Below, in pieces: positions 16,781-26,139 of a DNA stretch of 33,196 bases (position 1 is the first letter of the stretch; each line of letters opens with the position of its first letter). Source of the DNA: Arenicellales bacterium (GTDB taxonomy: Bacteria > Pseudomonadota > Gammaproteobacteria > BMS3Bbin11). The stretch spans positions 1 to 33,196 of the forward strand of contig JARFQI010000102.1 of NCBI GenBank assembly GCA_029287855.1, read 5' to 3'. The position numbers and the translations under genes are program-made. The notes under the pieces were generated by a model. The model ran no database searches. It was not told where the DNA came from and saw nothing but the letters and a program-made list of their open reading frames with translations.

Positions 16781-17557
16781 ATGTCTCCGGCTAAAAATAA
16801 ATCTTTACCCAGCGAAAAGAATACAGGGTCTACCATTCCTCGCCATGTTGCGGTGATCATGGACGGTAATGGCCGCTGGGCCAAGCGCAGGGGCCAGTCC
16901 AGAGTGATGGGACATAAGAAAGGCGCTGAAGCAGTGAGACGGATTATCCGTAACTGTGGAGACCAGGGCGTCGAATATCTGACCTTGTTTGCTTTCAGTA
17001 GCGAAAACTGGAAACGTCCCAATCGTGAAGTCAAATTATTGATGGAGCTTTTTATTTCTGTTCTGGAAAAAGACATTGATGTACTGGTTGAAAACGGCGT
17101 GCGCCTCAGCATCATTGGAGATCTTGAAAGATTCGGCAAACGCATTGGCAGATTGATTAAAAAGGCGGAAATGCGCACTGCCACGAATAATCGAATGCAT
17201 TTAATGATCGCGGCTAATTATGGTGGCCGCTGGGACATCACTCAGGCGTGTCAGCGGTTGGCAGAAAAGTCCCGTAGCGGAGAGCTTAATCCAGATGAGA
17301 TCAATGAAGAGCTGATCAGTCGTCACCTTGTGACTGATGAAATTCCTGATCCTGACCTGTTTATTCGCACCGGCGGTGAGAAGAGAATCAGCAACTTTCT
17401 AATCTGGCAGCTGGCATACGCAGAATTATACTTCACTGATGTGCTGTGGCCCGACTTTTCGAAAGAAAACCTTATCGATGCACTGCAATGGTTTGCCAGT
17501 CGCGAACGACGCTTTGGCAAAACCAGTGAACAAATAAGCAAGGCGGGCCATGCTTAA
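16781..17557 (+). CDS. uppS: Undecaprenyl pyrophosphate synthase
   Basis: UppS (IspU) is a cis-prenyltransferase that adds eight isoprene units to farnesyl pyrophosphate, making the C55 carrier lipid for peptidoglycan and O-antigen. The 258 residues match the family. The substrate site starts at D28 in VAIMDGNGRWAK-type motif (here VIMDGNGRWAKRRG), with GHKKGAE next. The YLTLFAFSSENW region and the C-terminal PDLFIRTGGEKRISNFLIWQ and YAELYFTDVLWPDF segments are intact. Its end overlaps the cdsA start by eight bases, so coupling is likely. Confidence 0.98.
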   Translation: MSPAKNKSLPSEKNTGSTIPRHVAVIMDGNGRWAKRRGQSRVMGHKKGAEAVRRIIRNCGDQGVEYLTLFAFSSENWKRPNREVKLLMELFISVLEKDIDVLVENGVRLSIIGDLERFGKRIGRLIKKAEMRTATNNRMHLMIAANYGGRWDITQACQRLAEKSRSGELNPDEINEELISRHLVTDEIPDPDLFIRTGGEKRISNFLIWQLAYAELYFTDVLWPDFSKENLIDALQWFASRERRFGKTSEQISKAGHA

Positions 17558-18398
17558 GCAACGCCTGCTGACCGCTGCCATTCTGATACCGGTTTTTCTC
17601 GCAGCTCTGTTTCTTATGGATGGGCTGGAGTTTGCTATTTTTCTTGCGGTGATACTTATCCTTAGTCTCAATGAGTGGGCGAATTTGAGCGGTATTCAGT
17701 CCATTGCTGTAAAGCTTGCCTATATAACTGCCGGTGTTGTCATTGCAGCAATTATTCAGTATTCGGGACTGGTAGGACAGGCGATGTTCATTCTAGTGTT
17801 TGCTCTCTGGCTGATTGTGGTATTGCGCCTGATTCAATTTGGCAGGCAGGTGCACGATCCGAAGGCGACGGCAGGAAATGGCCCCATGGCATGGCTGGAC
17901 GGATATTTTGTTTTGCTTCCAACTGTACTGGGGCTACAGGTTTTGAAGGCAGATGATCCAGCTGTTCCTCAGCTGTTGCTGATTTTCTTTTTCATCATCT
18001 GGTCTGCAGATACGGGTGCCTACCTGGCAGGCCGCACCTGGGGTAAAAATAAGCTGGCTCCGGCAATCAGCCCTGGAAAAACAATTGAAGGATTAATCGG
18101 CGGCGTCATTGGTGCACAAATAATTGCTGTACTGGTCGGCATTCTGGTTTGGGAACTTTCTTTATCAAAACTACTGCTCTGGTTACTAGCTGTAGCACTT
18201 GTTACGTTGTTCTCCGTCGCCGGGGACCTGTTTGAGAGCATCTACAAACGTCGTGCAGGGGTTAAAGATTCAGGTAGATTATTGCCGGGGCACGGAGGCG
18301 TGCTTGATCGAATCGATAGTGCCTGTGCAGCATTGCCGCCCTATATACTTGTTATCTATCAGTTTGACCTTCTCACAAAGAGTGCTGCTGGACTGTGA
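17550..18398 (+). CDS. cdsA: Phosphatidate cytidylyltransferase
   Basis: CdsA is an integral inner-membrane enzyme that makes CDP-diacylglycerol from phosphatidate and CTP, the branch point for all phospholipids. The 282-residue protein has about eight hydrophobic segments. The family signature sits near the C terminus: AGDLFESIYKR, then GVKDSGRLLPGHGGVLDRID, containing the metal-binding aspartates. The central IWSADTGAYLAGRTWGK segment is also typical. It overlaps uppS by eight bases and dxr by four (GTGA), giving a tightly coupled uppS-cdsA-dxr set. Confidence 0.97.
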   Translation: MLKQRLLTAAILIPVFLAALFLMDGLEFAIFLAVILILSLNEWANLSGIQSIAVKLAYITAGVVIAAIIQYSGLVGQAMFILVFALWLIVVLRLIQFGRQVHDPKATAGNGPMAWLDGYFVLLPTVLGLQVLKADDPAVPQLLLIFFFIIWSADTGAYLAGRTWGKNKLAPAISPGKTIEGLIGGVIGAQIIAVLVGILVWELSLSKLLLWLLAVALVTLFSVAGDLFESIYKRRAGVKDSGRLLPGHGGVLDRIDSACAALPPYILVIYQFDLLTKSAAGL

Positions 18399-19603
18399 AG
18401 CAACAGGGTATCTGTATTCTTGGCTCTACCGGAACGATCGGCGTCAACACGCTGGATGTGATTCGGCGCCATCTCAAAAGCTTCAGGATTATCGCACTAA
18501 CCGCCAATCGTCAGGTTGAGCGGATGCATCAGCAATGCCAGGAGTGGCAGCCAGAATATGTTGTGATGTCTGATCCTGAAGCAGCCGCCGCCCTCAGGGA
18601 AATTATAATAAAGGAAGGTCTTGCTACTGAGGTTTTCAGTAGTGTGGATAAACTCAATGAAGTTGTTCAGTATGACTCAGTAGATACTGTGATGGCCGGG
18701 ATAGTGGGTGCCGCAGGATTACTGCCGACACTGGCTGCAGTAAAAGCAGGTAAACGGGTTCTGATAGCAAATAAGGAACCACTGGTAATGATGGGGCAGG
18801 TTTTCGTAGAAGAGGCGAAAAAGTCCGGAGCTGTTTTGTTACCTATCGATAGTGAGCATAATGCGATCTTTCAATGCCTGCCATTCGCGGTACAGCAGGC
18901 AACAGCAGCTCCCATTGAGCATACACTGAAAGAACACGGAGTTTGCAGGATATTGCTGACCGGCTCCGGCGGACCATTCCTGAAACAGGACAGGTCCAGT
19001 TTTTCCTCGATCACCCCTGCCCAGGCATGCGCTCACCCTAATTGGGTCATGGGCAGAAAGATCTCAGTCGATTCCGCCACTATGATGAACAAGGGGCTTG
19101 AGCTGATTGAAGCCTGCGCACTGTTCTCGACCAGCCCTGAGAAGATAGATATCGTGGTACATCCTCAAAGCGTCATCCACTCAATGGTTGAATACAACGA
19201 TGGCTCCATCCTTGCCCAACTCGGGAATCCTGATATGCGGACCCCGATTGCACATGCCCTGGCCTGGCCAAAACGTATGGATGCGGGTGTCGAACGGCTG
19301 GATTTGCTGAAAATGTCTGCCTTAGAGTTCCTGCCGCCGGATGTGGTAAAGTTTCCTTCACTGACTTTAGCTCGCCAGGCTGCTGAAACAGGTGGTACTC
19401 TGCCAGCTATATTAAATGCAGGCAATGAAGTAGCTGTGCAGTCGTTTCTAGACGGTGACATTCGTTTTGACCAGATTATCGAGCTGGTTGAAGAAACGAT
19501 GCAGGCGGTAGAATATGAGCCACAGCAAGAGCTTGATAACGTCCTGGCAGCTGATCGGCATGCTCGCAGCTTTGCTGAAAGGCGCGCTCAGAATTTGTCC
19601 TAG
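18395..19603 (+). CDS. dxr: 1-deoxy-D-xylulose 5-phosphate reductoisomerase
   Basis: Dxr (IspC) rearranges and reduces DXP to 2-C-methyl-D-erythritol 4-phosphate, the committed step of the MEP isoprenoid pathway, using NADPH and a divalent metal. The 402 residues match the family (E. coli 398). The NADPH loop is GSTGTIG (10-16), the metal site begins at D152 in IDSEHNAIFQ (with E154), and the catalytic flap and second metal glutamate lie in MNKGLELIEA. The start is GTG, overlapping the cdsA stop (GTGA). It supplies precursor for the UppS reaction encoded two genes earlier. Confidence 0.97.
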   Translation: MKQQGICILGSTGTIGVNTLDVIRRHLKSFRIIALTANRQVERMHQQCQEWQPEYVVMSDPEAAAALREIIIKEGLATEVFSSVDKLNEVVQYDSVDTVMAGIVGAAGLLPTLAAVKAGKRVLIANKEPLVMMGQVFVEEAKKSGAVLLPIDSEHNAIFQCLPFAVQQATAAPIEHTLKEHGVCRILLTGSGGPFLKQDRSSFSSITPAQACAHPNWVMGRKISVDSATMMNKGLELIEACALFSTSPEKIDIVVHPQSVIHSMVEYNDGSILAQLGNPDMRTPIAHALAWPKRMDAGVERLDLLKMSALEFLPPDVVKFPSLTLARQAAETGGTLPAILNAGNEVAVQSFLDGDIRFDQIIELVEETMQAVEYEPQQELDNVLAADRHARSFAERRAQNLS

Positions 19604-19639
19604 AATTAAACACTAGATAGAAAAACACAGTAAAACGAT

Positions 19640-21001
19640 ATGTTAGAGTTTATATACAGTATTGCCGGGTTTGTTGTGGCACTGGGTATTCTGGTTGCCG
19701 TGCATGAATTTGGCCATTTCTGGGTAGCCAGGAAGCTTGGTATTAAAGTGCTGAAGTTTTCTGTCGGCTTTGGTAAGGCTATCTGGTCGCGTACTTCGAG
19801 TGATGGAACCGTCTATGCCGTCGGTGCGTTGCCCCTTGGGGGTTACGTCAAGATGCTGGACGAAAATGAAGGAGATGTTGCAGAGGAGGATTTGCCGCGA
19901 GCATTCAACCGGCAACCTCTCTGGAAACGCAGCCTGGTAGTACTGGCAGGGCCTATGTTCAATTTCTTTTTTGCCATTGCAGCGTACAGTCTGGTATTTG
20001 CAGGCGGGGTTGAAGGCCTTACGCCGGTTGTCGGAAAAGTCGTCGAGAATTCTGTCGCCGAGGCAGATGGTTTCCGTAGCGGAGATGTTCTGCTCTCTGT
20101 GGATGGAAGAAAATTGAATACATGGCAGGAACAGCGCCTGTATTTGTTCAGCAAGGCGCTCGCACGAAAAACCGTTCATTATGATGTCATAACCAGTGAT
20201 GGGCAGCATATCAGCCGCGCGCTTAACCTGGCCAATGTGCCTATGTCTGATATTGATGCCAACCTGGTCGCTGGCGGAATAGGGCTTATTGGCTGGTATC
20301 CAAGTGTGCCACCGGTGATAGATCAGGTCATCAATGGAAAACCGGCGCAAATGTCCGGTCTTCAGCAAGGTGATTTAATCACCTCGATTGACGGCGAAGA
20401 GGTGATTAGCTGGAATGATGTTGTAAGGCTGATTTCAGCCAGCCCAGGTAAGCCGCTGCAGCTTGCTGTCAGCCGCCAGGGATATTCTCAAACAGTCAGT
20501 GTCACGCCTGATATGGCAATGGACGGGAATAAGGAAATTGGACGCATCGGAATTAGTGTAAAACCAGTAGACGTTCCTGAAGACAGGATTGTCGATATCC
20601 GTTACGGCCCTGTAGAATCACTATATCGCGGCACAGAAACGACCTGGATGATGTCTGTACTGACACTTCGGATGCTGGCAAAGATGGTGACTCTGGAGGT
20701 TTCCAGCAAGAATATCAGCGGTCCGATCACTATCGCCCAGTACGCGGGTAAATCTGCCCAGGTCGGATTTACCAGTTTTTTGTTATTTCTTGCCATCGTA
20801 AGCGTCAGTCTGGGTGTGCTGAATTTGCTGCCGATACCCATTCTGGATGGTGGTCATTTGCTTTATTATTCAATTGAAGCAGTAACCAGAAGACCGGTAT
20901 CAGAAAAAGTAATGATATGGGGCCAACAACTTGGTATTCTGCTGCTTTTTTTATTAATGTCTCTAGCCGTATACAACGATCTGGGACGACTGTTGAACTA
21001 A
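19640..21001 (+). CDS. rseP: Site-2 protease RseP
   Basis: RseP is an inner-membrane zinc metalloprotease. In E. coli it cuts the anti-sigma factor RseA after DegS, releasing sigma E, and clears leftover signal peptides. The 453-residue length is close to E. coli (450). The zinc site is H22-E23-F-G-H26 in the first membrane segment, with the third ligand in PILDGGHLLYY of the last part. Two tandem PDZ domains lie between (about 120-200 and 215-290; the second contains SGLQQGDLITSIDGEEV). It directly precedes bamA (20-base gap), a conserved pairing that links envelope stress signalling with outer-membrane assembly. Confidence 0.97.
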   Translation: MLEFIYSIAGFVVALGILVAVHEFGHFWVARKLGIKVLKFSVGFGKAIWSRTSSDGTVYAVGALPLGGYVKMLDENEGDVAEEDLPRAFNRQPLWKRSLVVLAGPMFNFFFAIAAYSLVFAGGVEGLTPVVGKVVENSVAEADGFRSGDVLLSVDGRKLNTWQEQRLYLFSKALARKTVHYDVITSDGQHISRALNLANVPMSDIDANLVAGGIGLIGWYPSVPPVIDQVINGKPAQMSGLQQGDLITSIDGEEVISWNDVVRLISASPGKPLQLAVSRQGYSQTVSVTPDMAMDGNKEIGRIGISVKPVDVPEDRIVDIRYGPVESLYRGTETTWMMSVLTLRMLAKMVTLEVSSKNISGPITIAQYAGKSAQVGFTSFLLFLAIVSVSLGVLNLLPIPILDGGHLLYYSIEAVTRRPVSEKVMIWGQQLGILLLFLLMSLAVYNDLGRLLN

Positions 21002-21021
21002 GTCAAAATAAGAACTGGATA

Positions 21022-23316
21022 ATGATTAAAACAAAAATATTACACACATGCGTAATTGCCCTGTTTATGTGGTCTGTACAGGCCTTCGCAGTGGAGGAAT
21101 TTGAAGTCACAGATATTCAGGTATCTGGTACGCAACGAATTTCAGCCGGTACCATTTTTAACTATTTGCCGATTAAGGTCGGTGATTTTGTCGATGACAA
21201 CGAAGTAAATGAAGCCATAAAAGCCCTGTTTGATACCGGGTTTTTCCAGGATATTGAACTGACCAGAGAGGGCGGAATACTGGTAGTCAATGTGGTTGAG
21301 CGGCCGACGGTAGCCAGCGTCGAATTCTCTGGCAATAAAGAATTTGAGACCGAAGCGCTGAAGAAGGGAATGTTGCAGGTCGGTTTTGGCGAGGGACTGG
21401 TATTCAAAAAAGCGATTTTAGACAAGGTCGAACAGGAACTTCGTACGCAGTATTACAGCAGTGGTAAATATTCAGTTGATATCAAAACAACGGTTACCCC
21501 GCTGGAAAGAAACCGGGTAAAAATAAATATCGACATCAAGGAAGGCAAGACCGCCAGGGTGGGTGAGGTAGCCATTGTCGGGAATACGGTATTTTCCGAC
21601 AAAAAATTGTTAAAGAATTTTGCGGTTAAGCCTAAAACGGGCTGGCGCAAACTGAATTTCCTGAGTAAGTCTGATCAATATTCCAAGCAGAAACTTGCGG
21701 GCGATCTTGAAAGCTTGCGCAGCTATTACCAGGATCGTGGTTATCTTGACTTTAAAATCGATTCAACCCAGGTATCTATTAGTGAAAACAAGAAAAAAAT
21801 CTTTATTACTGTCAACCTGACCGAGGGAGAAGTCTACACTGTCGACAAAGTCAGTCTGCGTGGCAAATTCGTTGTCCCGGAAGAAGATCTGAAGGAAAAA
21901 GTTACCATCTTCACTGGTGATATCTTTTCTCGCAAGGAAGTAGAAAAGACCAGCAAGGCCATCAGTGACCGGCTGGCCGAGTCAGGTTATACCTTTGCGA
22001 ATGTCAATGCGATCCCCGATATCGACAAGGAAAATCGAAAGGTTTCTTTTGTTTTCGCCATTGACCCTTCAAAAAGGGTTTATGTCAGGCGAATCAATAT
22101 ATCTGGCAATACCGCCACCAGGGATGAAGTTATTCGACGTGAGCTGAGGCAGATAGAAGGTGGCTGGTTATCGACTAAAGATGTCAGGCGATCTAAAACA
22201 CGACTGCAGCGTCTCAGCTTTTTTGAGGATATTAATATCGAGACGCCTGCGGTACCGGGTACAGAAGACCAGGTCGATGTTAATGTGCGGGTCAAGGAGC
22301 GGCAAACAGGCAGCATGATGTTTGGTGTCGGTTACTCTGAATCAGATAAATTGTTATTACAGGCCAGCATCACGCAGAAAAACCTGTTCGGTTCAGGCAG
22401 GGAGCTTGATCTGAGTCTCGATACTTCCAAGGTTGCGACGTCGCTCAGACTGCGTTATTTTAATCCATATTACACCGTTAATGGCGTTAGTAGAGGGTTT
22501 TACGCGACATGGACAGATATTGATGCAGCGGAAGCCAACGTCTCAAGGTACATAAATAAAACGGTGAGTCTTGGAGTCAATTATCGGGTGCCACTATCTG
22601 AATATAACAGCTTCACATTCAGTTTCGGGCCGGACCGCACCAAGCTGGAATCAACTAGTGGTACTCCGGATGAAATACTCGCTTATATTGCTGTTCGTCC
22701 AGACGACTGGTATCTGAAGACAACAGCCTCCTGGATTCATGACACTCGAGACAGTATTCTTTATCCTACTCGAGGATTTGAATTTCGGATACTAGGCGAA
22801 GCATCATTCCCGGGTAGTGAAATTGATTACTACAAAGGTGGTGTAAACTTCTCATGGCATGTGCCGACTATCAGTGAGGTGGTGCTGAAGCTCAGCGGTG
22901 ACCTTGGCTACGGAGATGCCTACGGCGATACAACACTATTCCCTTTTTATAAAAACTACTACGCGGGTGGCAGCAGCTCAGTCAGAGGCTATAAGGCACG
23001 CTCGCTAGGACCACGTGACAGTAATGGTGATCCATTCGGTGGAACGAAGAGAGTAGTAGGAAGTTTTGGCGTCCTGTTCCCATTCCCCGGCAGTGAAAAA
23101 AAGGATAAACGGTTGTCGGTATTTGTAGATGGCGGCAGCGTATTTGCCCAGAATGACGAGGTTGATTTCAACGAATTGCGCTATTCCTATGGTGTTGGAG
23201 TGTTCTGGTACTCACCGGTTGGTCCACTTTCACTTAGTTATGCAATCCCTATAAATGACGAACTTGGAGATGATCTGGAAAAATTCCAGTTCACAATTGG
23301 TAAAGGCTTCAGATAA
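21022..23316 (+). CDS. bamA: Outer-membrane protein assembly factor BamA
   Basis: BamA is the core of the BAM complex that folds beta-barrel proteins into the outer membrane. Choosing the ATG at 21022 gives 764 residues with a clear signal peptide (residues 1-24, cut after VQAFA). Five POTRA domains follow (about 25-425), then a 16-strand barrel including VRGY (in SSSVRGYKARS), the loop-6 motif that docks inside the barrel. The last strand, KFQFTIGKGFR, is a recognisable beta-signal but ends in arginine after the usual aromatic residue. The open frame extends 105 bases upstream into rseP, but that start would destroy the signal peptide. The skp gene follows, as is normal. Confidence 0.97.
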   Translation: MIKTKILHTCVIALFMWSVQAFAVEEFEVTDIQVSGTQRISAGTIFNYLPIKVGDFVDDNEVNEAIKALFDTGFFQDIELTREGGILVVNVVERPTVASVEFSGNKEFETEALKKGMLQVGFGEGLVFKKAILDKVEQELRTQYYSSGKYSVDIKTTVTPLERNRVKINIDIKEGKTARVGEVAIVGNTVFSDKKLLKNFAVKPKTGWRKLNFLSKSDQYSKQKLAGDLESLRSYYQDRGYLDFKIDSTQVSISENKKKIFITVNLTEGEVYTVDKVSLRGKFVVPEEDLKEKVTIFTGDIFSRKEVEKTSKAISDRLAESGYTFANVNAIPDIDKENRKVSFVFAIDPSKRVYVRRINISGNTATRDEVIRRELRQIEGGWLSTKDVRRSKTRLQRLSFFEDINIETPAVPGTEDQVDVNVRVKERQTGSMMFGVGYSESDKLLLQASITQKNLFGSGRELDLSLDTSKVATSLRLRYFNPYYTVNGVSRGFYATWTDIDAAEANVSRYINKTVSLGVNYRVPLSEYNSFTFSFGPDRTKLESTSGTPDEILAYIAVRPDDWYLKTTASWIHDTRDSILYPTRGFEFRILGEASFPGSEIDYYKGGVNFSWHVPTISEVVLKLSGDLGYGDAYGDTTLFPFYKNYYAGGSSSVRGYKARSLGPRDSNGDPFGGTKRVVGSFGVLFPFPGSEKKDKRLSVFVDGGSVFAQNDEVDFNELRYSYGVGVFWYSPVGPLSLSYAIPINDELGDDLEKFQFTIGKGFR

Positions 23317-23345
23317 ACTATCACCCTGACAGTAATATTAGAGAA

Positions 23346-23861
23346 ATGAAAAAAATGCTTAAAAAATTAAAACTGGTTACCTTTCTGTTTGTTGCCCTGA
23401 CCTTTTTTCCAGGAGTGTCCTTTGCAGAAATGAAGATTGGATTTGTTAATCTGGTCAAACTCATTGAAGATGCACCACAGGGGGAGGCCGCGACGAAAAA
23501 AATAGAAGCGGAATTCAGTCCACGTGACAATGCCATAAGGAAAAAGCAGGAAAAAGTTCAGAAGCTAGAATCAGATATCGAAAAAAATGCTCTCGTAATG
23601 AAGGCCTCTGACTTGTCAAAAAAGCAGTCTGAGATTACCAAGATCAAGCGTGAGTTGAAACGTGAGGCTGAAGAATTTCGTGAAGATTATAATGTGCGCA
23701 GGAATGAAGAATTAAAAGTTCTGCAAAAGGTTGTTCGAGATGCCATCAATGAAGTCGGCAAAAAGAATAATTTTGATCTGATTCTTGCTGAAGGTGTTCT
23801 TTACACCAGTGATAAGGCGAATATAACAGAGCTGGTTCTTAAGAATCTTCGTAGCAAGTAA
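23346..23861 (+). CDS. skp: Periplasmic chaperone Skp/OmpH
   Basis: Skp is a trimeric periplasmic chaperone that holds unfolded outer-membrane proteins for delivery to BAM. The 171-residue precursor has a signal peptide ending near residue 27 (FPGVSFA|EMKIGF). The body starts with IGFVNLVKLIEDAPQG and then forms two long charged helices (about 50-130) that make the tentacles. The C-terminal part with FDLILAEGVLYTSDKANIT closes the trimer domain. A second in-frame ATG four codons in is possible but does not change the mature protein. It lies 29 bases after bamA and 14 before lpxD. Confidence 0.93.
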   Translation: MKKMLKKLKLVTFLFVALTFFPGVSFAEMKIGFVNLVKLIEDAPQGEAATKKIEAEFSPRDNAIRKKQEKVQKLESDIEKNALVMKASDLSKKQSEITKIKRELKREAEEFREDYNVRRNEELKVLQKVVRDAINEVGKKNNFDLILAEGVLYTSDKANITELVLKNLRSK

Positions 23862-23875
23862 GATTTTTCTACAAG

Positions 23876-24895
23876 GTGAGCTATCAGCTATCTGAATTAG
23901 CAACTAGATTCGACCTCGAGCTCAAGGGGCAAGCAGAAGCGCAGATACAGGCGGTAGCCAGCCTGCAGGATGCAGGGGCAGGGGATATTAGTTTCTGCGT
24001 CAGCCGCCGCCATCTTTCGGTGCTTGAAAAAACCAGGGCAACGGCAGTTATTCTTCATCCGGACTTATCTGGTTCTTTTCAGGGAAATATGCTGCTGAGT
24101 GAAAACCCGCATGCGGCATTTGCAAAAATAGCGCAGCTTTTACATTCTCAGCGGCGCAATCCCCCAGGCATTCACGAAACAGCAATCATTCATGCCGAGG
24201 CAACTGTGCATGACACAGCAAGTATTGCTGAGTATGCCACGATAGGCAAATCAGCAATAATATCCGCCGGCTGTGACATTGGTGCAGGGTGCTATATCGG
24301 TGAAGGTGTCGTAATAGATGAAGATACCGTATTAAAAAATAATGTCACGCTACATCATGCGACTGTCGTTGGACGAGAATGTAAGCTTCATAGCGGCTGT
24401 GTTATTGGTTCGGATGGATTCGGTCATGCGCATGAAGGCGAAAACTGGCTGCCTGTACCGCAATTAGGCAGGGCCGTAATCGGCAACAGGGTAAGAATAG
24501 GGGCAAATTCAACCATAGACCGTGGTGCACTAGGCGACACTTTTATTGGGAACGGTGTAAAAATAGATAATCATGTGCATATAGGCCACAATGTCACCGT
24601 TGGCGAAAATACTGCAATGGCAGCTTTTGTTGGCATTGCAGGTAGTACAAAAATTGGAAAACGCTGCACTTTTGCTGGCAAGGTGGGTGTCGCAGACAAT
24701 CTTGTGATTTGCGACGATGCGCATTTTACCGGGCAGTCTGCAGTACGCACTGATATTAAAGAACCAGGGGTTTATTCATCAGGGGTGCTGCTTGAGGAAA
24801 GCCGAAACTGGTTAAAGAATGCCATGCGGTTTAAACAACTCAACACGCTGTTTAAGCAGGTCAAGGATCTGTCGAGAAATGACAGTAATAAATAA
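23876..24895 (+). CDS. lpxD: UDP-3-O-(3-hydroxyacyl)glucosamine N-acyltransferase
   Basis: LpxD performs the third step of lipid A synthesis, adding a second hydroxyacyl chain from acyl-ACP. The 339 residues match the family (E. coli 341). An N-terminal uridine-binding domain (about 1-100) precedes a left-handed beta-helix of hexapeptide repeats (about 100-300). The likely catalytic histidine is H238 in HIGHNVTVG, and GSDGFGHA plus NSTIDRGALGDT are typical. Start is GTG at 23876 with AAGG close by. fabZ follows after 14 bases. Confidence 0.97.
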   Translation: MSYQLSELATRFDLELKGQAEAQIQAVASLQDAGAGDISFCVSRRHLSVLEKTRATAVILHPDLSGSFQGNMLLSENPHAAFAKIAQLLHSQRRNPPGIHETAIIHAEATVHDTASIAEYATIGKSAIISAGCDIGAGCYIGEGVVIDEDTVLKNNVTLHHATVVGRECKLHSGCVIGSDGFGHAHEGENWLPVPQLGRAVIGNRVRIGANSTIDRGALGDTFIGNGVKIDNHVHIGHNVTVGENTAMAAFVGIAGSTKIGKRCTFAGKVGVADNLVICDDAHFTGQSAVRTDIKEPGVYSSGVLLEESRNWLKNAMRFKQLNTLFKQVKDLSRNDSNK

Positions 24896-24909
24896 ATGAA
24901 AAAGGCCAG

Positions 24910-25359
24910 ATGATGAACACCATAGATATTCATGAAATTCTTCAGTACCTGCCTCACAGGTACCCGTTTCTGCTGATTGACCGTATAACTGATTTCGAAA
25001 AAGACAAGTCATTGACTGCAATTAAGAATGTAACCTATAACGAACCATTCTTCCCGGGACATTATCCCAGCAGACCTGTAATGCCGGGTGTCCTGTTAAT
25101 TGAGGTGATGGCCCAGGCGGCTGCATTGCTTGCTGCAATTAGTTCTGATGTTAAAGGCGGTGACAGCAACCTGGTCTATTATTTTGTTGGCGTCGACAAG
25201 GTGCGCTTCAAACGTCCTGTAGAGCCCGGTGATCAGCTGAAAGTCGATGTGACGCTGGACAGGAAGGCGAGGGGAATGTGGTTTTGTTCCGCAGTAATAA
25301 CTGTTGATGGAAATCGCTGCACTTCATCCGAATTAATGTTCACTGCAAGGGAAGTCTAA
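24910..25359 (+). CDS. fabZ: 3-hydroxyacyl-ACP dehydratase FabZ
   Basis: FabZ dehydrates beta-hydroxyacyl-ACP in the elongation cycle of fatty acid synthesis. It competes with LpxA/LpxD for hydroxyacyl-ACP, which explains the conserved placement in this block. The 149-residue hot-dog fold protein has LPHRYPFLLIDRI at residues 14-26, the catalytic H51 in FPGHYPSRPVMPG, and E65 in LLIEVMAQAA. Two consecutive ATGs (24910 and 24913) could serve as start; either gives a normal length. The stop abuts the lpxA GTG with no gap. Confidence 0.97.
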   Translation: MMNTIDIHEILQYLPHRYPFLLIDRITDFEKDKSLTAIKNVTYNEPFFPGHYPSRPVMPGVLLIEVMAQAAALLAAISSDVKGGDSNLVYYFVGVDKVRFKRPVEPGDQLKVDVTLDRKARGMWFCSAVITVDGNRCTSSELMFTAREV

Positions 25360-26130
25360 GTGATATCACCTCATGCGATTATTGAGGAAGGAGCTGTTAT
25401 TGGAAAAGATGTCTCGATTGGACACTTTTCAATTATCGGCAAAGACGTAAAGATTGGGGATGGCACAAAAGTTGGCCCGCATGTCACCGTTACCGGTCAT
25501 ACAAGCATCGGTAAACATAACCATATATTTCAATATGCATCTGTTGGAGAAGCACCGCAGAGTACCAGCTACAGAAATGAACCGACAGAACTACGTATTG
25601 GCGATAATAACATTATTCGCGAGTGCTGCACTCTGCATACAGGGACGGTGGATGGCGGTGGCGTAACACAAATTGGCGATGATAATTTTTTGATGGCCTA
25701 TGTGCATATTGCCCATGACTGTTTTCTTGGCAACAAGATTATATTTGCCAATGGCTCCAGTCTTGCGGGTCATGTCATAGTCGATGATCACGTAATTTTC
25801 GGTGGCTTTACCCTGATTCATCAATTCTGCAAAATTGGTGCGCATGTCATGACTGGCATCGGAGCAGTTTCTTTCAAGGATATCCCCCCGTATCTGAAGG
25901 TGGCTGGAAATACTGCGCGCCCCTACGGTATCAATGTAAAAGGTTTGCAGCGGCGTGGTTTTGACGAAGTAGCTATTTCAGCATTAAAGCAAGCCTACCG
26001 GACACTCTATCGCTCTCAGCTGAGTTTTATGGATGCCATCGGCGAAATTAAAAAGTTGGCAGATGACGACTCGAATGTAAAAAAATTCGCTGACTTCCTG
26101 GTCAATAGCGAACGGGGTGTCGTTCGCTGA
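25360..26130 (+). CDS. lpxA: UDP-N-acetylglucosamine O-acyltransferase
   Basis: LpxA starts lipid A synthesis by moving a 3-hydroxyacyl chain from ACP onto the 3-OH of UDP-GlcNAc. The 256 residues match the family (E. coli 262). Nearly the whole N-terminal two-thirds is hexapeptide repeat (IGKDVSIGHFSIIG and so on). The catalytic histidine is H119 in VHIAHDC. The C-terminal helical domain includes VKGLQRRGFDEVAI. Start GTG at 25360 lies directly after the fabZ stop, with AAGGGAAG inside the fabZ 3' end as its ribosome binding site. Acyl-chain length preference cannot be read confidently. Confidence 0.97.
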   Translation: MISPHAIIEEGAVIGKDVSIGHFSIIGKDVKIGDGTKVGPHVTVTGHTSIGKHNHIFQYASVGEAPQSTSYRNEPTELRIGDNNIIRECCTLHTGTVDGGGVTQIGDDNFLMAYVHIAHDCFLGNKIIFANGSSLAGHVIVDDHVIFGGFTLIHQFCKIGAHVMTGIGAVSFKDIPPYLKVAGNTARPYGINVKGLQRRGFDEVAISALKQAYRTLYRSQLSFMDAIGEIKKLADDDSNVKKFADFLVNSERGVVR

Positions 26131-26139
26131 AACGATGCC

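Noticed and set aside
16657-17184. 175-codon antisense open frame across the uppS start
   Set aside because: It overlaps highly conserved UppS coding sequence and shows no known motif.
18153-18184. GAACTT...TCTGG sigma-E-like promoter inside cdsA
   Set aside because: The spacing is about 19 bases instead of about 16, and the position deep in a gene gives no support.
20917-21021. Upstream extension of the bamA frame into the end of rseP
   Set aside because: The extra 35 codons read the rseP 3' end in another frame and would place the signal peptide internally; the ATG at 21022 gives a normal precursor.
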